DNA from: Rhynchopus euleeides
Taxonomy: Eukaryota; Euglenozoa; Diplonemea; Diplonemida; Diplonemidae
Assembly (NCBI GenBank): GCA_963210315.1
Contig: OY723244.1
Location: 372,001-436,000, forward strand
DNA: 64,000 bases
Direction: 5' to 3'
Part shown: in pieces, positions 51,907 through 61,505 of the stretch
How positions within the stretch are numbered: the stretch's first letter is position 1
How the letters are laid out: each line of letters starts with the position of its first letter
Translations under genes and position numbers: made by a program
Notes under the pieces: model-generated
The model's database searches: none
Told to the model about the DNA's origin: nothing
Seen by the model: the letters and a program-made list of their open reading frames with translations, nothing else

Positions 51907-52594
51907 AAAAGTTATGCAGTATTCCAGCTGTGATTTGTTTTCAGAATCCAGAGGCACCTGGCGATTGCAGATGCCCTTGGTGTGATCATTGCGGTCTGCC
52001 TTCACAGGCACACGCACATCTGTGCCGGCAAGGCAAGCGAAAACCTCCATCGTGTGGTCCCGACACCCACGCCCCCTCCCCCAGCCAACCAACCTACAAC
52101 TTTTTTCCCAAGCAAAATTGTAACAACTTTTTTTCTGGAATCTCGGGGAAAAAATGCGCGCGATAACCAGCGATTTCACTGGGAAGATTTTGGGGTAGAA
52201 ATCATCAAAAAAAAAAGCCCGGCCACCCAGGGCTGTTCCTAACTGGGGGGCTTGTTCCCCACTTTCAGGATTCTGAACTTTTTTTCTAAGAATTTTTGTA
52301 AGGGGAAAAAAAGTTTTTTTCTAAGAATTTTGTTAGGGGAATTTTTTTCTAAGGTTGTTTCGCAGAGGAAAAAACTTTTTCTAAGTTTTCCCCAGTCGAC
52401 AGGGCGCGCACAAGGATGGAAGGGAAGTCTGTCCCACGTACCGTTCGCCTTGCTGGCCAACTGGAGAGCCAGACGTTCACTACCGTGGCCTCAAGTCCTT
52501 CGAATCCCATCAAGTCGGGGTCCAACCACTCCAGTCGCCTCTGAGGACGCAGCCAACTCGCACAGAATCTGTACGCCCACACGAACAGATGTTC

Positions 52595-52643
52595 GCTACC
52601 GTGGCCTCCGGCGGCTGGGGGGCTCACGCCCCCCAGACCCCCC
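52595..52643 (+). repeat. GC-rich hairpin repeat (CCGTGGCCTCCGG family), representative copy
   Basis: Core CTACCGTGGCCTCCGGCGGC followed by a short palindrome of the type GGGGGGCTCcGCCCCCC and then AGACCCCCC. Similarity extends upstream for about 50 bp (CACAGAATCTGTAC, GAACAG, TGTTC). Other plus-oriented copies are at 32325-32370, 32480-32527 and 53675-53722; inverted copies at 54657-54705, 54823-54870 and 55509-55555; a partial at 52475-52493. Confidence 0.85.
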
Positions 52644-54071
52644 ATGTAGCGTGTGCCCGTCCATCTATCTCACTTCCCCGGGTCAGCGCCGCATCCATGA
52701 AGCGCTTCTTCGAAGCCTGACTGACATCGGACAGGAGGTCGGGCTTCCCCACCTGGGAGGTACACTTGCCGCGTTCGCGACATGCGTGACACGCGACACG
52801 CTACCTGAAACGTGAGTGTGCCTTGCTAACACGGGCATTTCAACGGTCTGCCGACGACCGTTCCCCAAACCCGTAAACCAGCAGTTTTGGAAAATCGGAG
52901 AGATCACCCTGCGCTGAATATGGTGCGCACCACTGCAAAAATCCCCGGGAGCTTTTGGGCTTTCAGACCTGAAGGGGCCAGCAGGTGGGTGGCGTCGGGG
53001 GCAGCTTTGTAACTGTCCTCCAGCTGCTGGCATGTCCAGCCCTGCGAGAGTGCCAAGGTGTATTGAGTCCCTGCGGAGCACAACCCCCGATGAGAACGAG
53101 TGCCAGATGATCCTCATTCATTTTCAGCTGTAACGCGCATGAGGGGCACTCTCTGCCGCAAGCATCTCTGGGCATCACTCGAGAGCTGTCAATGATGACG
53201 CGGAGAGAAATCAGAGAAAAAGTCCCGCCTGACGGGCACGCGCCTGGAAACTGTGGGGGGGCGAGCAAAAATTCCCTTGTAAAAAATCTTAGAAAAAACC
53301 TGGTTCCCCGACCCAAAAAACCTGGAAAAAGGGCTCGTTCCCCGCCCAGGCCTGCGGCCACCCAGGAAGATTTTCTTCCTGCACTATTTGTGGTGCGGGG
53401 GAGGCGGGATGGGGCAGGGATAAGGTGGGTAGGTGCGCAGCGACCCACACTCCACACACCCACACCTCGAATGCAGACACAAACCACACTTTTTAGATCT
53501 CGTCCAGAGAATAAAATCGTGCGAAAGAATTATGAGACCTGGACAACCCCCCCTGACGTATGCCTGTCGACCAAGCCCTTTGGGATCATATCAGGTCATG
53601 GAATCCAGAGACCGCCCTCAGGAGGACGCACCCAACTCACCACAGAATCTGTACCCCACAAGGAACAGGTGTTCGCTACCGTGGCCTCCGGCGGCTGGGG
53701 GGCTCCGCCCCCCAGACCCCCCTGTGGACCTCTTTGCATTCTCTGGACCACCTCTAAGGGTGCACCACTCTTCTCCAGGGTCAAACTGCATATTCCCACG
53801 TTTTCTCGTGTTTCTGAACGGGGTCTAATAAAAGATGGACTCATCCGCAGAACACGTCCGGGGGCACCATGTATTCCAATGTTCCGAAACATGCCATTTT
53901 CGGGGTTTTTCGGGTCACCTGCGGTGCCCATGGCCCAAAAAATGGGGTGAAACGGGTCACCGAAAACCAAGAACGACTGAGTATAAGTACCGGGGTTTTG
54001 GCCGCTTTTTGTCAGAAGCTTCAGGTATGACTGGAGGGGTGCGGGCTTGTGATTTGTGTGGTATGTACGTG

Positions 54072-54102
54072 CCCTCCGGGCGCGCGAAGCGCGCCCGGAG
54101 GG
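54072..54102. repeat. Perfect 14-bp hairpin with GAA loop
   Basis: Arms CCCTCCGGGCGCGC and GCGCGCCCGGAGGG around GAA, followed by an A-run at 54120. A related hairpin lies at 55402-55422 (arms TTCGCGCGC/GCGCGCGAA, loop TTC) and an imperfect one at 32839-32861. Confidence 0.85.
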
Positions 54103-55359
54103 CGCGCCTCGCCTGCGCGAAAAAAAAATCCTGGCAGTGGTGTGGCTGAACCCTAAAAAATGCTAAAAAAAAGGTAGTTTGAAGGTAGTTCTGGGGTAGT
54201 GAAAAATGGCCTGGGGTGCCAAAATTATTTCCTTCCTGTACGCAGCCCACAACCCAACCCAAGCCAACCCAGGTGTACATACAACTCTATACACCACTCA
54301 CCTGATTTTGCCGGTGTTGGGCGGGATTGGTGGAGTTGGGCGGTGGGAGACGCTTTACATTGGAACCTCCCTGTGGGGGGGTAGTTTCGTGGTCCAGGGT
54401 GGAGCTACTACTACCGAAGGAGCACCAGCACCGAAATATCAGCTCTGCTCGACGGAAGGTGATCAGCACCCCACACGTAGGCCGGGCCCCATGCGCACGT
54501 GCGTTTACAGGACGACTGGCTGCACGCAGTGGTTACGCAGTTTTGGAAACGCAAAAATAATTACATACGGAAAACCGCACGTGCCGTTTTTCAGTTGAAA
54601 ATTATTGCGGACGGCCACCCACCCAGGACTTGGTCACTCGATGGGCACACGCTGCATGGGGGGTCTGGGGGGCGGAGCCCCCCAGCCGCCGGAGGCCACG
54701 GTAGTGAACATCTGTTCATTGTGGTCGTACAGATTCTGTGTGAATTGGCTGCGTCCTCCTGAGGTTACTGGAGTGGTTGGATTCCCTGACCATATGAGAT
54801 CGGAGTACGAGACGCACACTACAGGGGGGTCTGGGGTCGGAGCCCCCCAGCCGCCGGAGGCCACGGTAGTGAGCATCTGTTCCTGCAAAACCTCTCATCG
54901 ACGTCGACCATCAACCCGGTGTAACGCTAGGTTAGCGTCGCCCCAGTGTAAATGGGTTGACGCTTGGTTGACGCTCGGAGGGGGAGGCGGGGAAAATTAC
55001 CCAGGCACATGCGGAAATCCGCATGTGGAAACTGTACGTACGGATTTCGGAAATCCGCATTCCGCATGTGGAGCGTAACCACTGGCTGCACGGGTTTAAC
55101 GTGCGGGGTTGATACCAGGGTGCCACTATCCTGCTGCCCCACCCGTCGCTGGTACGTGCTGGACAAGGATGCAGGCCCTGTGCAACCACCTCATGCCGAC
55201 ACAACACACCCTCCCTTTTGTTGCGTTTTGTTGCCTTCGAGGGCGAGGACACCGGGAGGGGAAGCCCGGGTCGGCGAGCCCAGGTCCTGAGGTCGCCCTG
55301 CTCTGTGCAAAGGACACCCCTATCAGTGATCTCGCTGGGCTCGTGCCCAAAACTTTAAT

Positions 55360-55381
55360 AGGTAGGGCAGCTGCCCTACCT
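55360..55381. repeat. Perfect palindrome GGTAGGGCAGCTGCCCTACC, first copy
   Basis: The 22-bp palindrome is repeated exactly at 55757-55778. A looped variant at 55701-55737 has arms CTTGGTAGGGCAGGC and GCCTGCCCTACCAAG. Confidence 0.9.
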
Positions 55382-56354
55382 GGTAAAGGGGGCAAAAAAA
55401 ATTCGCGCGCTTCGCGCGCGAACGTGAGCGCTCGGCTAGTGGATCATCCGTGTCTATCGTACCACGGGCGGTTCATGACATCCAGGAGCCAGCAGACCGC
55501 CTTCAGAGGGTCCGGGGGGCGGAGCCCCCCGGCCGCCGGAGGCCACGGTAGTGAACATATGTTCTCAGGCTGACATATCGTCCATGACATGTCAAGCACC
55601 CGACCACATTCGGTGGGTCATTGGGTTGATAGTCCGGAATAGCACTGCTCCCTGGGACCCAGTGGGCCCAGGGGGGCGGGGGCAGATCAGAAATAATATT
55701 CTTGGTAGGGCAGGCTGGTCAGGCCTGCCCTACCAAGGTTTCGGACTGAATTAAATAGGTAGGGCAGCTGCCCTACCTGCCTGACCAGGCGAGGCCCTGG
55801 GATCCCTTCAGGGGAACGCCGTCGGGAGATGCTGGGAGTGTCCTGCGTGAGGAGTTTGCCACCGCGCCCGAATATGGATTTGTCAGGTGCTGTCGCATGG
55901 GGCCTGCGTGTTCGGCGTGAAAACCGCAGGTGGTGGTTCGATTCCGCCACCCACCACCCGTCGGGACCTCCCCCCCTCGGTTTTCCCAAAACCTCGTTCT
56001 TTTGAATGTTTGGAACTCGTGCGGATCGTGGTGGGGTCATTTTGACCATGGGTCAAAAAATTTCACCCATTACACCCGTTACTCCAGCCGCCAGTTAACA
56101 GGAGGAAATAATTTTGGCACCTACGCCAAAAAAAGGTAAAAAAAGGTAGTTTGAAGGTAGTTCTGGGGTACCTAGAAGGGGGGAAACCAGCCACACCAGG
56201 CAGTTTAAAAAAATCTTCCTGGCTGTGGACCCCCCTGGAAGACCAGTGAAATCCCTGGCGATAACACTGAACCAAGAAAAAAGTTTGTCTACCCTAAGCG
56301 CAAAACAACATGGCAACAAGCAAGCCAGGGAAACAGGGTTCCGAGTCACTGCAC

Positions 56355-57464
56355 TCAGGGTGAAACGGAAGACACAGCACTCACACATACAGCACGGCCC
56401 GCGGGGGTGAAGACCCACCTCCCGCAGGGGCTGAGGGCAACACCAAAAAGGGCAACGTCGCCCGTTGAACCCATCTTGCCCAGACGCTCACCTGTGCTGA
56501 GGCGGTACAGTGTGTCCACCACTGCAACAACATCACCTGGCTGTGACACAGCAAGTGAGGAGGGATAGTGGTCCAGTTGCACAGTACGCAGGCAGCTGAG
56601 GGAGGTTGTGCACCACACCTTGAGTGACTTGTCCCAAGAGGACGACACCAGGTGCTGCTCGTCCTGAGTCACGGCAATGCTGATCACCGTATCAGTGTGC
56701 CCAGCCAGGGTGTGTGTGTGTGTGAGGGTGCTGATGTCCCACACACGGATGGTCTTGTCATTTGACCCGCTGAAGATCCTCGTGCCCGACACAGTAATGT
56801 CTCGACCCTCCAGCACTGTGGCGCTCGGTGTGCCCTTCAAGTCCCACACACGCAGTTTGTCGCTCTTGTCCCCAGACACCAGACGTCCGCAGTGTGTCCA
56901 CGCTGCACTCCACAACAGTGTGTTGTGGTGCAGGATGCACACCTGTTCCCAGGTTGAGGTCAGCCACACGCAGATGTCGCCATCATGAGAGCACGTCGCC
57001 AACCACGTCCCACAGACAGAGAAGGGTGTGCAAGTAATGAGCTGGCTGCCGTGTGTTAAGTCCACCACCACATCAGCGGTGATGATGTCAAACACTGTGA
57101 TGTGTCCGCGGTAGGAACTCACAGCACACAGCTTCCCACACCTCGACAGTGTGATACGGGATACCTTCTCGCCATGCGCTGTTGAGTAGACTGCGGGAGC
57201 CTTGACGATGGGCCAGCGTGGGACGAGCTTGACAGCACCCCCGTCCTCCAGACCCGTGTCGGCAACACGCTGTGCATCGTCCAGCTCCTCCTCACACCCT
57301 TCGATGTGTGCTGCCACGTTCTCAGCCTCACGGGCTGCGTTGTTGATAGAACCCGGGAACATCTCGTTGAGCGCATCCGCCTTCAGCCCGACCACGGTCC
57401 CGCCTTCCGCAACACCGACGACACAGCTGTCACCGGTCCCGGCATGACGAACAGTCACATCCAT
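56355..57464 (-). CDS. Ubl-WD40 propeller protein (copy 14), intact, shortest copy
   Basis: 369 residues, ATG 57462-57464 (MDVTVRHAGTGDSC) to SSVSP. The loop between blades 3 and 4 is shortened (VLEGRDITVSGTRIF, where relatives have EGH plus about ten residues before IAVSG). Other loop variants: STAHGEKVSRI, SYRGHITVFD, SHDGDICVW, SGDKSDKLRVWD, SSSWDKSLKVW. Its 5' flank is shared with copy 13. Because the missing segment includes the AGTGCTGG... context beyond GGTC, this copy retains only part of the retroelement landing site. Confidence 0.87.
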   Translation of the reverse strand: MDVTVRHAGTGDSCVVGVAEGGTVVGLKADALNEMFPGSINNAAREAENVAAHIEGCEEELDDAQRVADTGLEDGGAVKLVPRWPIVKAPAVYSTAHGEKVSRITLSRCGKLCAVSSYRGHITVFDIITADVVVDLTHGSQLITCTPFSVCGTWLATCSHDGDICVWLTSTWEQVCILHHNTLLWSAAWTHCGRLVSGDKSDKLRVWDLKGTPSATVLEGRDITVSGTRIFSGSNDKTIRVWDISTLTHTHTLAGHTDTVISIAVTQDEQHLVSSSWDKSLKVWCTTSLSCLRTVQLDHYPSSLAVSQPGDVVAVVDTLYRLSTGERLGKMGSTGDVALFGVALSPCGRWVFTPAGRAVCVSAVSSVSP

Positions 57465-58342
57465 GGTGTTGATCCGGCTTTCTTCTCGCACCCTCGCAAG
57501 CAAACCTTCCTGGAGAGTGTGGCGGTGTGTGCTGTGTGCGACAGTGGGAACAGCATGATGTGCATGCCTTGCTGGGAAGGACCAAGAGGCAGCGTCCCTC
57601 AAAGTGAACACGTCATCAAGGACAACAGGGGCGTGGGGAGAGGGGGTTGGGGGTGTCGCTGCGTGCCACTGGTGTGTATCAACACTCTTGTCGTCTGGTT
57701 TGCAGCCTATGGGGTGCTGGCGGTGCGGGGGTGTGGGGTGTGCGTGTCGCAGCTGAGATCACATCAAGAGGAAGGGCTCTGCCCCACCACCACACGCAAA
57801 ATCTTGTTTGAACTCATTCTTTGCAGAGGGGGCCTTGGCTTTAGAGTGCAGAACAGTGAGCCGCCTCACAATGCAGGCTGCAAACCTGACACACCTTGGC
57901 ACAGACCGAAGGCCCCCAGTGTGTCTCGTGTAGGTCCACACCGAGTGCCCTCTCGTGTCACGCATGTAAAGCTTCTTTTGTAGACTCGCAGTGCAGATTG
58001 AGCACGCAAAGGGCACACACACCCGACTCTTGGCACGACCCTCATCCTCCACCACCGCATCAAGACACACGTTTGTTCGCCCCCCTCCCCTCTCCATATC
58101 TCTGAGTCAAAAACTGCCCGCCCTTCGACCCCCTTTCTGCACCCCACACCCCCACACACCCACCCCTACACGACACGGTATCTGCCGGGGGTTCCGGCTA
58201 CCCTGTGACTTGCCGAATCTGGGCAGTTAGCCTGTACATTCTCGAGGGATTTCTCTGAGTTCGACTGGCCGGGGGGGGAGCCATGTTCTGGTGGACTCGC
58301 CAGGCCAAGGAGTTCCGACTAGCTGGATTGGACTCGTGAGAC
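57465..58342. repeat. Segmental duplication upstream of copy 14 (right member)
   Basis: Counterpart of 51027-51906. After 58342 the sequence is unrelated and gene-free to the MITE at 58644. Confidence 0.8.
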
Positions 58343-58643
58343 GAATGTCGCGTCGTGCACCCCCCCCCCTCACACATCCACAACGTATCGCCACACCGCG
58401 CACACCCGAAGTGGGCGGTGTTGGGTCTTTTTGTTTTTCGGGAAAAGTTGCTTTCATCCCCCGCTCGTTCAGAAGAGAAGAAAAATAGCACTCACATCCA
58501 TTCCCCCCCCCCCTTCTACCAAAGCCGGACAGCAGACCTGTCACGGATTTTCGTTGCGGTGGATCCTTAGGGTCGCATGGGTGGGTGGGAACGGGGTGCT
58601 GCGAAAGGGCATGGGTAGTAAAGTGAAGCAGATAAAAGAGTAA

Positions 58644-58752
58644 GGGGGTCTTCGCTGGTCGTTATCCTCCGTCAACCTTCGTCAGCTTCTAGCTATTTCA
58701 ACTGGAAATGCACCAAAGTGCACTGACGACCACCCCCGTAGCGAAGACCCCC
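58644..58752. mobile_element. MITE, GGGGGTCTTCGCT family, copy 5
   Basis: 109 bp, both inverted ends, with TAA duplicated on each side (58641-58643 and 58753-58755). It is the cleanest example of the 3-bp target duplication. Confidence 0.87.
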
Positions 58753-58901
58753 TAAGGGCGCATATCGGTGAATGGGGGGCGGGGGGGGGGGGGGGGTTTG
58801 ATCGTCGAGAGTGAATGGAAAAGTATGTCTCCCAACACCTTCTTGCAATGTTAGGGCCCGGGGGGTGTGGGGGTGTGGAACTTCTCCCACCACCACCACC
58901 A

Positions 58902-59579
58902 TCACCGGCCCCTCAGCCCCCCCCAAAGATGGAAAAATACACTGACCCAAAATAATAAAATACAAAATACAATAAAATACAATAAAATACAATAAAATAC
59001 AATAAAATACAATAAAATACAATAAAATACAATAAAATACATAATATAATACACAGGCAAGGCCTGGTGGGTGACTCTCTGCGATCTCTCAGAATCTAAA
59101 CGCCGGGTGGGGGATTTCCTGGGATGAGGTGCCTCCTTCTCGGCGACCGTGGGGGTGGGGCATGCGTTGAGCATGCGTGCGATCTTCGGCAGCGCCTTTC
59201 CCTCTGGTGTTCTTGATGCAGGGCGCTTTGCGGGGGTCGGCGCAGTATCCTCAGCCTTCAGCTCGTCCTTGGCGGCACTGCTGATCTTCTCGCATAGGCG
59301 GAGGTGCGCCTTCATGCGGGTGCCGCTCGTCGCCTTGACAAGTTCATCGCAGAACTTGCATTTTCTCCCCCCCGCTGCTTCACTAAAGTGCTTCTGTGAC
59401 CAGCAGGCTCTCCTTCCCGCGGGCATACCTGGGCAGTGTGGCCTGCAGTGGAGGGTGTGCGGGTTGGTGTGGTTATCAAGTTTTAAGGCGGTGTCGCCCT
59501 GCACGGGCAGTAGCACCTCCCCTTCAGTATCGTAACTCCCTTGCTGCGACAAAGACACTAAATAGTCAGGCCGCTCCAA
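58902..59579 (-). CDS. BED-type zinc-finger protein (truncated or domesticated)
   Basis: 225 codons from ATG 59577-59579; an alternative start is MPAGRRAC about 50 codons in. Residues about 60-95 form a BED-like finger: aromatic WSQKHF, then CKFCDELVKATSGTRMKAH and a final LRLC, giving C-x2-C...H-x3-C. A basic, Ser/Pro-rich linker follows (TPAKRPASRTPEGKALP). The frame then reads straight through the AATAAAATAC minisatellite, producing a repetitive hydrophobic tail (YFIVFYCILL) that is probably not biological coding. No RNase-H-like transposase domain follows. It would be DNA binding by family analogy. Confidence 0.55.
   Translation of the reverse strand: MERPDYLVSLSQQGSYDTEGEVLLPVQGDTALKLDNHTNPHTLHCRPHCPGMPAGRRACWSQKHFSEAAGGRKCKFCDELVKATSGTRMKAHLRLCEKISSAAKDELKAEDTAPTPAKRPASRTPEGKALPKIARMLNACPTPTVAEKEAPHPRKSPTRRLDSERSQRVTHQALPVYYIMYFIVFYCILLYFIVFYCILLYFIVFCILLFWVSVFFHLWGGLRGR
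58971..59040. repeat. Minisatellite, seven exact AATAAAATAC units
   Basis: 10-bp unit, seven perfect tandem copies with degenerate units on both sides (58952-58970, 59041-59052). The same unit occurs at 59661-59680 and 59687-59706, and in inverse orientation at 59627-59648. Confidence 0.95.
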
Positions 59580-59626
59580 GAGTCTTGAGGGCTTGTGTGC
59601 GGGTTTGTGTGCAGGTGAGTGGTACC

Positions 59627-59682
59627 TTGTATTTTATTGTATTTTATTCAAATCCCGGCGAATAAAATACAATAAAATACAA
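59627..59682. repeat. Perfect 22-bp inverted repeat of the AATAAAATAC unit
   Basis: Arms 59627-59648 and 59661-59682 are exact complements, separated by the 12-nt loop CAAATCCCGGCG. On one strand it can form a long A/T hairpin. Confidence 0.95.
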
Positions 59683-59732
59683 TTTAATAAAATACAATAA
59701 AATACAATTTAATATATTTTTTCCATCTTTGG

Positions 59733-61505
59733 CCCCCCCCCCCCCCCCAGCAACACAGGAGAAGGAGGAAGTGCGGCAAAAACAAAAATAATGTCGAGCG
59801 TGCTGTTGTGCAAGCCATCCTGTGGATTCAAAGGGGGGGGGGGGTGGGGGGGAAGGGGCCCTTGTTTTCTCTGTCTCGGTTGCCCCCACCCCCACCCCTC
59901 AAAATTGGCTCATAATAGCGCAAAAAAAATACATACACACCAAGGAAAATACCCCACTCCCCTTGCCTGCGTGCCTTGAGTCCTCGAGCATACGCCATAC
60001 AGCACAAGGAAGTGGCGATGGAGGAACGCAAAAACGCGGGACCCAACCGTAACTGGTGCCCCTGGCGACCCCCAGATTGCGTACTTCGTACGTAGTGAAA
60101 AGGGGGCAGTCAGGGGTACCACTACCGCCATGGCATTGTTTTTGAGCACAATGTTTTTTGTTGGGGGGGGGGGGGGGGCGGGGGCGAAAAGGAATACAAA
60201 GCGGCTGTTTTTTTTCTCTCTCTCTTTGCACACCTCTCTCTGGCAACTGCCCTTTTTTTTTCTTATACCGCGACTGCTCATAATGCACGTCTCGTTTCGA
60301 AACCCTGCTCTGCCGTGCTACTGCCCTTCCCACCACACCCAACAGACCCGCTCTACTTCTCTCTCTCTCTCTCTCGCCACCAATCCACAGGCGCGATGCT
60401 GTGGCAGTACGGGCGCCCCTCGAATCCCTCTCTGACATAGCAGGCAGGTTCCGGGCAGACCTGTGCACAGGATAGGATTTTGTCTCAACCCCCAGCAGGC
60501 GTGGGCCAGCTGATTCTCAAAAAAAATCCAAAAAACACATGCCAGACTCGGGCCAACTCGGTGCCGATTCACGTAACTCTTATACGGTTTTCAGAGGGGG
60601 GGGGGGGGGGGGTGGGGTGTGGGGAGCATTCGCCCTCTGTGTCAAAACTGTGGCAGGCTTGCCTCCCCTCCCCCCCCCCCCTCCCTCCCTCTTCTGCGAG
60701 GCGACTCACATTCTCTGCGCTTCGGTGAATGCCCCCCCCCCCCCCTCCGGAGGGGCACCCCTGGAGGTTGCGTTCATTTTTTTTGTTGGACTTGTACAAA
60801 ATGGTCAATTGAACAACACTTTCTTTGTCATGCTCACCCACATCCCCCCTGGATCCACATCCACACCGTACAAAATGGTGATGCACATGGAAGCGATGCA
60901 CAACGCTGCCACCCACAAGGGGGTCTTCGCTCCGTGTCAGGAGTCACGAGTCTTTTTTGGTGCGAAACGCTAGCCGAGCCCTTCCAAAAGAACAGCGCGG
61001 AGGCAAAGCGCGTGAGGGAGGGCTGGCCGAGGTGCAAGCTGCTGTCTCAGGAGAAGTCGGGCAGCGGTGTGCCAGGCGCGGAGCCTTGGGTTGCGTTGTA
61101 TGCGACCTGCAAATAGGTGGGGTGTGGTGGCGGCTGTCAATCGCAAGTAGCTTTTTATGGTCGTCCGCATCACCACCCGTTGTCAGCACCCCGGTGGCGG
61201 TGGTATGCCAGATGGGGTTCCTCCCCCTCCTCTGTGCCGCACTGTGTGTGCCCATTTGAACGATTTGAACGATTTTTGGCCGTGCTCGTAGCGTCCCCGG
61301 GTGAGGGTGGTACAGCTAGTCGGGACAGTTATAACGTGGATCACACACACACACACACAGCGATCCCTTTGCTGCGCCAAAATCCGGGCAAAACACCACC
61401 CTGCAATTTTCTTCTGACAGGAGGAGCCCCTGTTGCAGTAAACCCCCCACACCACCACCCCCACCCCCCGAAACCGCAAATCGCGCACATCAAAGGGGCA
61501 TATAC
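59733..61505. other. Gene-poor stretch with homopolymers
   Basis: No gene recognised with confidence. Long C- and G-runs (59733-59748, 60160-60178, 60596-60612, 60668-60680, 60733-60745), a CT-rich tract at 60355-60375, one small palindromic element (60055-60120) and one isolated MITE end (60919-60930). The end of the ENTH gene may extend into 61340-61505: an acceptor near 61440 would give a short last exon. Confidence 0.4.
60055..60120. mobile_element. 66-bp palindromic mini-element
   Basis: Ends GGTGCCCCTG and CAGGGGTACC, with ACT on both sides (60052-60054 and 60121-60123). The centre TTGCGTACTTCGTACGTAGTG is itself palindromic. It is related to partial copies at 25615-25663, 26530-26594 and 28937-28963. 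Confidence 0.7.

Larger units (their letters stand above)
51907..56354. other. Gene-free region of hairpins and dispersed repeats
   Basis: No credible coding sequence. 52260-52390 is an A/T-rich tandem array built on TTTTTTCTAAGAATTTT. The region contains five full and one partial copy of a GC-rich hairpin repeat, perfect palindromes at 55360-55381, 55701-55737 and 55757-55778, GC hairpins with GAA/TTC loops at 54072-54102 and 55402-55422, and an inverted pair GGTGCCAAAATTATTTCC at 54215-54232 / 56104-56121. Confidence 0.6.
58923..59732. mobile_element. 810-bp inverted-repeat element carrying a BED-finger ORF
   Basis: Ends CCAAAGATGGAAAAA (58923-58937) and its exact complement (59718-59732), both set in poly-C tracts so that target duplications cannot be read. 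Subterminal AATAAAATAC repeats occur in inverted orientation on the two sides. The interior contains a BED zinc-finger ORF. It looks like a DNA transposon derivative; BED fingers are common in hAT transposases, but no transposase core is present. Confidence 0.65.

Noticed and set aside
55925-55975. tRNA-like T-arm (GGTGGTTCGATTCCGCC) followed by ACCCACCA
   Set aside because: The upstream 60-70 nt do not fold into matching acceptor, D and anticodon arms; the GTTCGATTCC box alone is not a tRNA.
152-57464. CRISPR-like or other prokaryotic repeat array
   Set aside because: The repeats are whole eukaryotic coding units and blade periodicity, with no short repeat-spacer structure.
59000-59060. Hydrophobic repeated tail of the BED ORF as a membrane domain
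   Set aside because: It is a straight translation of the AATAAAATAC minisatellite, so the apparent membrane segment is probably an artefact.
60957-61259. Plus-strand 100-codon frame near 61 kb
   Set aside because: No domain, no splice context, and several overlapping frames of similar length in GC-rich DNA.
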